NCBI GenBank assembly: GCA_023391695.1 | Contig: JAEWAK010000012.1 | Span: 372,001 to 436,000, forward strand | Source: Bacillota bacterium | GTDB taxonomy: Bacteria; Bacillota; Clostridia; Lachnospirales; Lachnospiraceae | DNA length: 64,000 nucleotides | Reading direction: 5' to 3' | Shown here: in pieces, positions 9,457 to 16,515 of the stretch | Layout of the letters: each line of letters opens with the position of its first letter | How positions within the stretch are numbered: the stretch's first letter is position 1 | The notes under the pieces: generated by a model | The model's input: the letters and a program-made list of their open reading frames with translations, nothing else | Database searches by the model: none | What the model was told of the DNA's origin: nothing | Translations under genes and position numbers: made by a program

Positions 9457-9560
9457 AAAGGGGGCTGTTACAAAATAGCTTGAACGCCTCTAACTAAAGG
9501 ATTGGGTGTATAATATACATTTAGCTTAAGACTCCAAGCATTTTACAACAGCCCCCTAAT
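9457..9560. repeat. Palindromic element B
   Basis: GGGGGCTGTTACAAAATAGC near the left end is matched by the complement of GCATTTTACAACAGCCCCC at the right end, about 60 bases apart. No protein is encoded. It lies 6 bases past the rubrerythrin stop and could serve as its terminator. GGGCTGT-type ends are common on small non-autonomous elements in Firmicutes; no target duplication was recognised. The rest of 9236-9456 holds nothing I can identify. Confidence 0.6.
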
Positions 9561-9565
9561 ATGGC

Positions 9566-10105
9566 TTAATAAGCGGTATCGTATACCTGATAATAACCCT
9601 GGGGAAATCCACATATCGGGCATACAGCCGGAGCACATAATCCGCCCATAATATTTCCGCAGTTAATGCATACCCATAATACCTCCTGGGGTTTGCAAAA
9701 AACCTGATTAGTCTGAATCTCATCTGCAAAAGTCCGGAAGATGACTTCACTGTTTAACTCTATATTGGCAACTCCGTCAAACAAAGCGGCAATCGAGTTA
9801 TAACCTTCCTCCCTGGCTACCTGTGCATAATCACGGTATAAATTATTGCCTCTAAAATCTTGCTCATCAGCACTTTCTATAAGATTTTGCAAGGTACCCG
9901 GAAGTTCCCCATTATTTAACAGCCTTAACCATATAACTGCATGCTCCCTTTCATACCTGGATATGACATCAAAGGCATATCCAATTTGCTGGTAACCTTC
10001 ATCTCTTGCTCTTATACCATATATTTCATATTTGCTGCTGCTGATCAATTCACCTTCAAATGCGCTCTGCAAATTCACAAAAGTCCTGCTTTGCGAAAAA
10101 TCCAT
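9566..10105 (-). CDS. Rubrerythrin-like protein with an altered diiron site
   Basis: A 179-residue protein with a ferritin-like domain followed by a rubredoxin-like Cys4 domain (CINC at 146-149, CPIC at 162-165). Rubrerythrins reduce hydrogen peroxide in anaerobes. First-half ligands are present: Glu19 in FEGE, and Glu52/His55 in EREH. VAREEGY supplies the next Glu. The second ExxH motif, normally IEKEH, reads IELNS (116-119), so the His ligand is Ser. The iron site may be mononuclear or inactive. Start ATG at 10105 with AAGGAGG upstream. A hairpin repeat sits 43 bases upstream, replacing the normal promoter position. Confidence 0.88.
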   Translation of the reverse strand: MDFSQSRTFVNLQSAFEGELISSSKYEIYGIRARDEGYQQIGYAFDVISRYEREHAVIWLRLLNNGELPGTLQNLIESADEQDFRGNNLYRDYAQVAREEGYNSIAALFDGVANIELNSEVIFRTFADEIQTNQVFCKPQEVLWVCINCGNIMGGLCAPAVCPICGFPQGYYQVYDTAY

Positions 10106-10147
10106 ATTTTCCTCCTTGTTACGTGGCTATTCCGACTCTGCGGTTCC

Positions 10148-10311
10148 AGAGCGTGTTTGAAAAATGCTTGTGCCGGACTGGATGCTCCACTTTGTGGAAG
10201 GCAAGGAACTTGTTTTGGGTACGCAGCGGGGCTACGTTCCCAAAATTACGATGCAGCATGCCGCAAAGTGGAGCGTTCAGAACGGTGCAATGATTTTTCA
10301 TACACACTCCT
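10148..10311. repeat. Dispersed hairpin repeat A, copy 2 (best preserved)
   Basis: Terminal inverted repeats of about 20 bases: AGCGTGTTTGAAAAATGCTTG-like left, and right end TGATTTTTCATACACACTCC, complementary with few mismatches. Internally GCTCCACTTTGTGG pairs with CCGCAAAGTGGAGC, so the whole 164 bases folds into one long hairpin. Shares sequence with 925-1080, 22638-22711 and 56789-56952. No coding capacity is credible. It lies directly upstream of the rubrerythrin start. Confidence 0.8.
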
Positions 10312-10588
10312 ACACTCTTTTCCCGGTTCGACTGAATAATACGTTCTACTGATTTATTGTTACATCATATGAAACAACCCCGTATTTTATGTGACATGAT
10401 AAAAATAAGCCAATAACACCGATAAACGCAGGAATGAACATTGTTAACATTTCATGGATTTCCGGTATCTCCTGGCGGCATATAGTTCCAGAGAAAGAAC
10501 CGTTACAGTTCAGCCGCCATTCTGACCTGTAACAAAGAACCCATATGTCACTAAGAATTTGTTTGCTTTCCCAATAATTCTATTGTAT

Positions 10589-10594
10589 TATAAT
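10589..10594 (+). promoter_or_regulatory. Probable -10 box of the CD3324-type gene
   Basis: TATAAT, 41 bases before the leader peptide ATG. A good -35 is not visible (TTGCTT at 20 bases). The 277 bases to the left, back to the hairpin repeat, show no other feature. Confidence 0.4.
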
Positions 10595-10635
10595 GAAAGA
10601 AACCTGTTAACTGTTTGGGAAAGGGGATTTTTTAT

Positions 10636-10662
10636 ATGAGACGATATGTTATTTGTGCATAG
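10636..10662 (+). CDS. Putative 8-residue leader peptide MRRYVICA
   Basis: ATG AGA CGA TAT GTT ATT TGT GCA TAG, preceded by AAAGGGG 9 bases upstream. The last base of the stop codon is the first base of a 12-bp perfect hairpin, the arrangement used by translation attenuators. It precedes the CD3324-type gene by 78 bases. Coding is inferred from the ribosome site and stop/hairpin overlap. No homologue is known to me. Confidence 0.4.
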   Translation: MRRYVICA

Positions 10663-10706
10663 CAAAGGCTATTGCATATTAAAAATCATAAATTAATAGC
10701 CTTTGC
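10662..10706 (+). promoter_or_regulatory. Attenuator-like hairpin in the leader
   Basis: GCAAAGGCTATT (10662-10673) pairs perfectly with AATAGCCTTTGC (10695-10706) around a 21-base AT-rich loop. A moderately T-rich stretch follows (TCTTTGTATTTTTATT), so it could terminate transcription. The left arm touches the leader peptide stop codon, so ribosomes there would melt the hairpin. Ribosome-controlled read-through is an inference. Confidence 0.5.
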
Positions 10707-10740
10707 TCGATCTTTGTATTTTTATTCAAGGAGGAGCACT

Positions 10741-11019
10741 ATGAGCTATATAAAGGCTGATCATGTTTTACCGCAGGAAGTATTGGAATTAATTCAGGAG
10801 TATGTAGACGGCGGTTATTTATATATCCCCAGAAAAAGTGATAAAAGGAAAAGCTGGGGCGAAACCACCAATTCAAAGCTCTGGATTCAGAAACGGAATG
10901 CAGAAATTTACGCAGGTTACAAAAACGGATTAAAGATAACCGAACTTGCCAAACAATACTTTTTATCAGAAAAAAGTATACAGCGGATCGTATTGCAGGA
11001 AAAAAGAAACGGTCTTTAA
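10741..11019 (+). CDS. CD3324-type small HTH protein
   Basis: A 92-residue protein starting MSYIKADHVLPQEVLELIQ, with YVDGGYLYIPRK and a C-terminal helix-turn-helix-like part, KITELAKQYFLSEKSIQRIV. This pattern is that of the CD3324 family of clostridia, whose function is unknown; the C-terminus suggests DNA binding. Start ATG at 10741, with GGAGGA 6 bases upstream; an upstream in-frame ATG at 10672 lies inside the hairpin and is rejected. Monocistronic: leader before it, strong terminator after it. Confidence 0.82.
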   Translation: MSYIKADHVLPQEVLELIQEYVDGGYLYIPRKSDKRKSWGETTNSKLWIQKRNAEIYAGYKNGLKITELAKQYFLSEKSIQRIVLQEKRNGL

Positions 11020-11038
11020 ATATTTTAAATTTATCTAG

Positions 11039-11118
11039 AACCTGTATCAGAACTTATATGTTTTTACACTTACTTTTTTGTAAGTCACGGAACTTATAAG
11101 TTTTGATACAGGTTTTTA
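11039..11118 (+). terminator. Terminator after the CD3324-type gene
   Basis: AACCTGTATCA (11039) pairs with TGATACAGGTT (11114), with inner AACTTATA and ACTTAC/GTAAGT arms, followed by TTTTT. Long, nearly perfect hairpin. Confidence 0.75.
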
Positions 11119-11255
11119 TTATGCTATGTCCGCAGGCTCCCATAGTATGCGCCGCTTTGCGGCATTGATGCGCACTCCAGCCCCACTTCCCTGATAGGTT
11201 AATAAAGAATTTGTATAATACGAATATATTTTACAAACTAAATATATGGTAAATA

Positions 11256-11284
11256 TTGTAGTACCTCCCGACTTCGGTTATAAT
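11256..11284 (+). promoter_or_regulatory. Sigma-A promoter of the DJ-1 operon
   Basis: TTGTAG (11256-11261), 17-base spacer, TATAAT (11279-11284), about 90 bases before the first gene. The leader between contains a small GCTGCT/AGCAGC hairpin (from 11307) of unknown role. Confidence 0.7.
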
Positions 11285-11376
11285 ATCCATATTAACATTT
11301 GAAAGGCTGCTTTTTAGTTATCGGCAACAGCAGCATGCCAGGTTTTGAGAAGCAGGTCAATCAGGAGGGATAAAGA

Positions 11377-11955
11377 ATGAAAGTGTTACTATTTTTACCG
11401 AAAGGGTTTGAAATTATGGAATTCAGTCCGTTTATTGATATTTTGGGCTGGGCACGGAATGATTACGGTAATGATATACAGGTGGTAACCTGTGGATTCC
11501 GTAAACAGGTTATCAGTACCTTTCATGTTCCGGTAACGGTTGATTTATTAATTGAGGACGTCACCGTGGATGACTATGAAGCACTTGCGCTGCCCGGAGG
11601 ATTTGAGGAATTCGGATTTTATGAAGATGCCTATCATGATAAATTCCTTCAGCTGATCCGGGACTTTAATGCCAGTGGCAAAATTATCGCATCCGTATGC
11701 GTAGGTGCGCTGCCCCTTGGCAAAAGCGGTATTTTAAAAGGCAGAAAGGCCACAACCTATCAATTTAAAGGAGGCTTAAGACAAAATCAGCTGAGGGAAT
11801 TCGGGGTTAACGTCCTGAATGAGCCCATTGTGGTCGATAATAATATTATTACATCTTATTGCCCGGAAACCGCTGCCGGAGTCGGATTTAAATTATTGGA
11901 ATTACTTACCTCAAGAGAAAAGATGGAGATTGTTAAAAAAGCCATGGGATATTGA
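11377..11955 (+). CDS. DJ-1/PfpI family protein
   Basis: A 192-residue flavodoxin-like protein of usual DJ-1/PfpI length. The nucleophile-elbow Cys is Cys108 in SVCVGALPLGKSG, with the acidic partner in FEIMEF (Glu12/Glu15). Members include deglycases, proteases and stress chaperones, so the reaction cannot be fixed. Ribosome site CAGGAGGG. First gene of a plus-strand cluster with a cysteine hydrolase and a DinB-like protein, suggesting a small-molecule or stress function, but no pathway is evident. Confidence 0.85.
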   Translation: MKVLLFLPKGFEIMEFSPFIDILGWARNDYGNDIQVVTCGFRKQVISTFHVPVTVDLLIEDVTVDDYEALALPGGFEEFGFYEDAYHDKFLQLIRDFNASGKIIASVCVGALPLGKSGILKGRKATTYQFKGGLRQNQLREFGVNVLNEPIVVDNNIITSYCPETAAGVGFKLLELLTSREKMEIVKKAMGY

Positions 11956-12004
11956 GGCTGAACCTTTCTGTCCTTAGGCTGTGCTTAGTGAAAGGAGTAA
12001 ACCA

Positions 12005-12550
12005 ATGGGAAAATTATTAATTGTGGTGGATATGCAGAATGATTTTATTGACGGGGCTTTAGGGACCGGGGAAGCCGTCCGGATTGTAGATAAGGTGACA
12101 GAGAAAATAAAAGAATATGAAAAAAACGGTGATCCGATAATCTTTACCATGGATACCCATTACGATAATTACCTTAATACCCAGGAGGGTAAAAATCTGC
12201 CGGTAAAGCATTGTATCATACACTCCGACGGTTGGAAACTCAACAGTAAAATTCAGGAGTCTATTGATAAAAATCCTTATAAAATCTATGAAAAGATTAC
12301 CTTTGGCTCCGGTGAATTGGCGAAAGACCTGATAAATGGCGTATATGATACGGTTGACGAGGTAGAGTTAGCCGGACTCTGTACGGATATCTGTGTTATA
12401 TCAAACGCCCTGCTGGTAAAAAACCTGCTGCCGGAAGTACCGGTTACGGTAGATGCCTCCTGCTGTGCGGGCGTTACACCAACGAGCCATAAAAATGCTC
12501 TGGAAGCAATGAAAATGTGCCAAATTAAAATCATGAACGAAAGGGAATAA
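12005..12550 (+). CDS. Cysteine hydrolase, nicotinamidase/isochorismatase family
   Basis: A 181-residue protein with the triad pattern Asp9 (VVDMQNDF), Lys98 (KITFGSG) and Cys130 (GLCTDICV). The form GLCTDICV is typical of nicotinamidase-type amidohydrolases, so hydrolysis of nicotinamide or another small amide is the best guess. Start ATG at 12005 with AAAGGAG 7 bases upstream; the frame extends 24 bases further, but without a better site. It is 49 bases after the DJ-1 gene and 15 before the DinB-like gene: an operon. Confidence 0.87.
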   Translation: MGKLLIVVDMQNDFIDGALGTGEAVRIVDKVTEKIKEYEKNGDPIIFTMDTHYDNYLNTQEGKNLPVKHCIIHSDGWKLNSKIQESIDKNPYKIYEKITFGSGELAKDLINGVYDTVDEVELAGLCTDICVISNALLVKNLLPEVPVTVDASCCAGVTPTSHKNALEAMKMCQIKIMNERE

Positions 12551-12565
12551 AATCAGGTAAAAAAT

Positions 12566-13255
12566 ATGTTTCGTGCTGCAAAGGATTGGAATCCAAGACA
12601 GGCCCTGTTAAAGGATCTGCTGAAAAATAAGGATAAATTTGAGGAAGCAGTTCATTTATGCATGGACATGCATAAATTTGTCCACCTCTCCTCAATGTCT
12701 TCCGTTAAGGAAAAAACCTTGGCAGATGAAGTATTGGAAGGTTTAAGCGAAGAAGCTTTTACGATCATGCCTACGGATAAAGATGTTACCATAGCCTGGA
12801 ATCTCTGGCATATTGCAAGAATTGAAGACCTGACCATTAATATCCTGGTCCAGAATACGAACCAGGTTTTAAATGATGGCTGGCTGGATAAATTAAAAAT
12901 TACCGTTCGGGACACCGGAAACGCCATGACCGATGAAGAAATCATTCATTTCAGCCGGTCCGTGGATAAAGAGGAATTAAGAAATTATCGGAATGCCGTC
13001 GGCTTGCAGACCCAGAAGGTACTAAAATATTTAACTCCTTCCGATTTAAAAAGGAAAATATCCCAGGACAGGCTGGAACGTATCCGGGAGGAAGGCGGTG
13101 TAACAAGCCACCCCGACTCCATGTGGCTTCTTGATTTCTGGGGGAAAAAAGATGTTTCGGGAATTTTGCAGATGCCCGTAACCAGGCATCAAATTGTACA
13201 TTTAAACGACAGCTTAAAATTAAAAGAAAAAATCAGTAAAATTAACTTAAAATAA
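12566..13255 (+). CDS. DinB-like four-helix protein
   Basis: A 229-residue soluble protein. Segments AWNLWHIARIEDLT (near residue 75) and VTRHQIVHLNDSLK (near 210) supply regularly spaced His residues expected for the metal site of DinB/YfiT-type four-helix bundle proteins, which include thiol-dependent transferases. It starts 15 bases after the hydrolase stop with a weak ribosome site (CAGGTAA), so translation may be coupled. Role unknown. Confidence 0.7.
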   Translation: MFRAAKDWNPRQALLKDLLKNKDKFEEAVHLCMDMHKFVHLSSMSSVKEKTLADEVLEGLSEEAFTIMPTDKDVTIAWNLWHIARIEDLTINILVQNTNQVLNDGWLDKLKITVRDTGNAMTDEEIIHFSRSVDKEELRNYRNAVGLQTQKVLKYLTPSDLKRKISQDRLERIREEGGVTSHPDSMWLLDFWGKKDVSGILQMPVTRHQIVHLNDSLKLKEKISKINLK

Positions 13256-13419
13256 ATATGGATAAGAAGCTATGGACAAGAAAATATAGATAAAAGATGA
13301 AAAGATGTACCGGAGCGTTCCTGCCCTGTCCTTTGCACATGGGTAAAAAATCTTCAAATTTTTTATCTTTACATACATGAAAAAACTTCTTTCGGACAAA
13401 CTAATAAAGAGGTGATTTT

Positions 13420-13581
13420 ATGTCGCATGTTGCTCCGGCAATCAGGGAAAAATTTGAATCCCTGCCAATTGAATTAAAAAATTCCATACTGGAACGGGAC
13501 GTACAGCTTAACAATATCTATGATTTGATGCATGTCCTGGAACAAATCGTAGCAGAAGGAGAAGAGGATACCAGAAAATAG
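13420..13581 (+). CDS. Small hypothetical protein (53 aa)
   Basis: Starts MSHVAPAIREKFESLPIELKN and ends in an acidic tail EGEEDTRK. Predicted all-helical, with a heptad-like pattern (LMHVLEQIV). AAAGAGGTGA lies 6 bases before the ATG, a good ribosome site. It stands 164 bases after the DinB-like gene and is convergent with the signalling gene. No family recognised. Confidence 0.65.
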   Translation: MSHVAPAIREKFESLPIELKNSILERDVQLNNIYDLMHVLEQIVAEGEEDTRK

Positions 13582-13620
13582 GCGTCCTCTTCCCGCCTTT
13601 ATAGACTATTGCTTTATAGA

Positions 13621-14337
13621 CTATTGGAAGGCATCGACCTGTTCTTTAATGTGCTGAATAGAACCGATGGTATTCTTCGCACTGTCCGTTATATCTCTCT
13701 GATAGGCAATTTCATGTTCCATATTTCTTGAGACGTCATTGGATATGTAAGCTGCTTTAAGGATCTTCTGAAAAACCGTCTTAACGTCACTTACCATGGA
13801 ATTCTGCCTCTCCACGATCCCATAAATATGATTCATGGCTTCCACAGTTTCCGTAACAAAGGTCTGAATGGACTGTATGGTTTCCGAAATTTCTTTTGAA
13901 GACTGTGAGGACTGTGCCGCCAGGTTCCTGACCTCACCGGCTACAACGGCAAACCCCCGGCCCTGTTCCCCGGCTCTTGCGGCTTCAATGGAGGCATTTA
14001 AAGAAAGCATATTGGTTTTATTGGAGATTCCTCCAATTACTGCTGCAAATCCTTCAATCATATTCGAAAGATTTTTCATCTGGTTCATATTCTCTGAGGA
14101 ATTCTCTACTGCCGTATGCAGCAAATTAATTTTATCCAGCAGATCATCCACACACCGGATTCCTTCTTTCACTAAATTAAGAGATGTGTCCGAGCTGTTA
14201 ATTGCATCAAAAGCATTCTTCTCCACCTTTAGCTGTGAGGAATCCAGGTTTTCCATAATCCCACCGATACTGTGTATGAATTCCTCCTGCTGTTTCATAA
14301 GTAATTTCAATTCCTCGCAATCTTTTGTACATGCCAT
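13621..14337 (-). CDS. Soluble methyl-accepting-type signalling protein
   Basis: A 238-residue protein without membrane segments or HAMP domain, almost wholly a chemoreceptor signalling coiled coil. The hairpin tip EAARAGEQGRGFAVVAGEVR sits at about 125-145, flanked by long helices. The N-terminus MACTKDCEELKLLMK has two Cys that could bind metal or sense redox. It would dock onto CheA/CheW in the cytoplasm. Start ATG at 14337 with GGAGG 8 bases upstream. It follows radA by about 70 bases on the same strand, without an obvious terminator. Confidence 0.88.
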   Translation of the reverse strand: MACTKDCEELKLLMKQQEEFIHSIGGIMENLDSSQLKVEKNAFDAINSSDTSLNLVKEGIRCVDDLLDKINLLHTAVENSSENMNQMKNLSNMIEGFAAVIGGISNKTNMLSLNASIEAARAGEQGRGFAVVAGEVRNLAAQSSQSSKEISETIQSIQTFVTETVEAMNHIYGIVERQNSMVSDVKTVFQKILKAAYISNDVSRNMEHEIAYQRDITDSAKNTIGSIQHIKEQVDAFQ

Positions 14338-14409
14338 TGTTAATACCTCCACTTTTTCCTGTGTAATTTTCTATTATAAAGTCAAGAAAATAGGTGCCTG
14401 TCTGATCCG

Positions 14410-15762
14410 TTACGAAAATAGATTTATTATCTCACGGATATTTCTTACCCCGATTAATTTAACATTCGTATTACTGATATTTTCTTTATTAATCTGCGGA
14501 AGCAATACCACATTATACCCCATTTTGCCGGCTTCCATGACACGCTGTTCCGCCATATTGACAGCCCTCACTTCGCCGGTAAGTCCAATTTCACCAAAAC
14601 AAATGGTTTTACTGTCCAACGACCGGTTTTTGTAACTGGATAATATGGCCATGACAATTGCCAGGTCCAAAGCCGGTTCATTAATTCTCATACCCCCTGC
14701 AACATTGATATAGGCATCCATACCAGACATCTGAATTCCCAGTCTTTTTTCCAGTACGGCCATTAAAAGGTTTACCCGGTTATAGTCCGTTCCGGCTGCC
14801 GTTCTTCTTGGCATATTAAAATTAGTCTGGCTGATCAATGCCTGTACTTCAACTAATATTGGCCTGGTGCCCTCCATGGAAGCGGTTACAACAGAACCCG
14901 GCTCCCCTTCCGGCTTGCCCTGCAGCATGAACTCGGAAGGATTGCTCACTTCCTCCAATCCCTTATCCCGCATTTCAAATACGCCGATTTCATTGGTGGA
15001 ACCAAAACGGTTTTTCACAGCCCGGAGGATACGGTAAGAAGCTTTACTCTCCCCTTCAAAATATAATACCGTGTCAACCATATGTTCTAAAACCCTTGGT
15101 CCTGCCACCACTCCTTCCTTTGTCACATGCCCGACGATAAATATGGAGATCCCAAGGCCTTTGGCTAAATGCATTAAAATGCCCGTCGTTTCCCTGACCT
15201 GGCTTACGCTGCCGGGTGCGGCACCGATTTCTTCCTTATACATGGTCTGTATGGAATCTATAATTACAATCTGGGGCATTAATTTGCGTATGGTATCTTC
15301 AATACTGTCCAAATTGGTTTCACTCAATAATAATAATTCGCCCTGGAAGGACCCCAACCTGTCCGCCCTCATTTTTATCTGTTTTAAAGATTCCTCCCCG
15401 GATATGTACAATAACTTAATTTGTTTATCGGATAATTCCCTGCACATCTGAAGTAAAAGGGTCGATTTTCCTATACCCGGATCCCCGCCGACTAAGACCA
15501 GGGAGCCAATCACGATCCCTCCTCCCAAAACTCTGTCAAATTCATGGATTCCGGTCAGTATCCTCTCATCTTCCACCGTTGCCACTTCGGATAAAAGTTC
15601 CGGCTCCGTTTTCACGAAACCGGTATGCCCCTTACTGCTTTTCTTTACCACCGGTTCTTCGGTAAAGGTATCCCACCCCTTACAGGCCGGACACTGTCCC
15701 ATCCATTTGGATGCTTCAAAACCGCACTCCTTACAGAAGAAAACCGTCCTGTTTTTTGCCAT
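14410..15762 (-). CDS. radA: DNA repair protein RadA/Sms
   Basis: A 450-residue protein of standard length. Zinc finger C10-x2-C13...C24-x2-C27, RecA-like ATPase with Walker A GGDPGIGKST (Lys99), the RadA-specific KNRFG motif and a Lon-like C-terminal domain. RadA is a branch-migration helicase in recombinational repair. In many Firmicutes it lies just downstream of clpC, as here, with only a small gene between. Ribosome site AAGGAGG before ATG 15762. Confidence 0.96.
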   Translation of the reverse strand: MAKNRTVFFCKECGFEASKWMGQCPACKGWDTFTEEPVVKKSSKGHTGFVKTEPELLSEVATVEDERILTGIHEFDRVLGGGIVIGSLVLVGGDPGIGKSTLLLQMCRELSDKQIKLLYISGEESLKQIKMRADRLGSFQGELLLLSETNLDSIEDTIRKLMPQIVIIDSIQTMYKEEIGAAPGSVSQVRETTGILMHLAKGLGISIFIVGHVTKEGVVAGPRVLEHMVDTVLYFEGESKASYRILRAVKNRFGSTNEIGVFEMRDKGLEEVSNPSEFMLQGKPEGEPGSVVTASMEGTRPILVEVQALISQTNFNMPRRTAAGTDYNRVNLLMAVLEKRLGIQMSGMDAYINVAGGMRINEPALDLAIVMAILSSYKNRSLDSKTICFGEIGLTGEVRAVNMAEQRVMEAGKMGYNVVLLPQINKENISNTNVKLIGVRNIREIINLFS

Positions 15763-15782
15763 AATTTCCTCCTTAAACAGAA

Positions 15783-15821
15783 GGAACTGTTTTAAGGGCT
15801 TTCGGCTCCTAAAACAGTTCC
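15783..15821 (-). terminator. Terminator of the endosialidase-like gene
   Basis: GGAACTGTTTTA and TAAAACAGTTCC pair around a GC-rich loop. The following T-run on the minus strand is weak, so partial read-through into radA is likely. Confidence 0.55.
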
Positions 15822-15848
15822 AGTTATTAAAATCAAATCATAGGAATA

Positions 15849-16265
15849 CTATTGTAGCTTTACTACCCGTATTACTGATTTATTATTTTGCCCTAATTCC
15901 ACGCTAAACATAAGTTTCCCGCCTAAATTAGTTTTCATCTTTCCTACATTTGTATCATCGATATAGATTTTATATTCTTTCTCTGCTTCCAGTTCCAAGG
16001 TAATCTGTGCATCTTCAGGTCCTTCTACAGAAAATCTTACTTCTTTTTCGGTTATATCTAAATTTTCTACGGCAGTTCCCGGAACAGATTCATATACGAA
16101 CATTCCATTCCTCTCCAATTTCGTAATTTCTTTGAATGTTTTTACCTTATATAAATCTCCGTTATGCTCAAAATCAGCTACCTTTGATTTTACTGTTAAT
16201 TCGTAATTGCCAAAACTGATTGTCCCATTGCTTTCTTCACGTATCAATTCATCGATTACTGACAT
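15849..16265 (-). CDS. Endosialidase-like small conserved protein
   Basis: A 138-residue protein beginning MSVIDELIREESNGTISFG, with KVADFEHNGDLYKVKTFKEITKLERN and a beta-rich C-terminus. Lachnospiraceae carry close relatives, often labelled endosialidase beta chain for a weak similarity; no catalytic residues support that name. Start ATG at 16265 with TAGGAGGATATAGC upstream; the upstream extension to 16358 lacks a ribosome site. A perfect 22-bp palindrome lies 110 bases upstream. Function unknown. Confidence 0.7.
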   Translation of the reverse strand: MSVIDELIREESNGTISFGNYELTVKSKVADFEHNGDLYKVKTFKEITKLERNGMFVYESVPGTAVENLDITEKEVRFSVEGPEDAQITLELEAEKEYKIYIDDTNVGKMKTNLGGKLMFSVELGQNNKSVIRVVKLQ

Positions 16266-16374
16266 GCTATATCCTCCTAATTTCGTTAAATACTTCTTTC
16301 GATTCATCTTCACCAAATGATTTAAAGCCTTAGTACTACCGGCTGCAAATCGAATCATATGGATATGAAGAACT

Positions 16375-16396
16375 TTTGTGACTGAACAGTCACAAA
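16375..16396. promoter_or_regulatory. Perfect 22-bp palindrome, probable operator
   Basis: Core GTGACTGAACAGTCAC extended by TTT and AAA on the two sides. The same 16-base core, with TT in the centre, occurs at 53702-53717. The centre leaves too small a loop for an ideal hairpin, and the flanks lack a T-run on the minus strand, so an operator is more likely than a terminator. The form resembles TetR-family sites. Confidence 0.55.
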
Positions 16397-16515
16397 CTTT
16401 TTCTTATTCCAGGCATTTATTAAATGGAACATGTTATATCAGAGCTTTTTTAAAGCTTACTCTATTATATAATATTTGCATGACGATTTCTACTAATATA
16501 TGCACAAGAATTGAA

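Noticed and set aside
13868..14635. 255-codon plus-strand frame opposite the chemoreceptor-like and radA genes
   Set aside because: Lies antisense to two securely identified genes and shows no protein family pattern.
15849..16265. Endosialidase function
   Set aside because: The name is traditional for this small family, but no sialidase catalytic residues or length support it.
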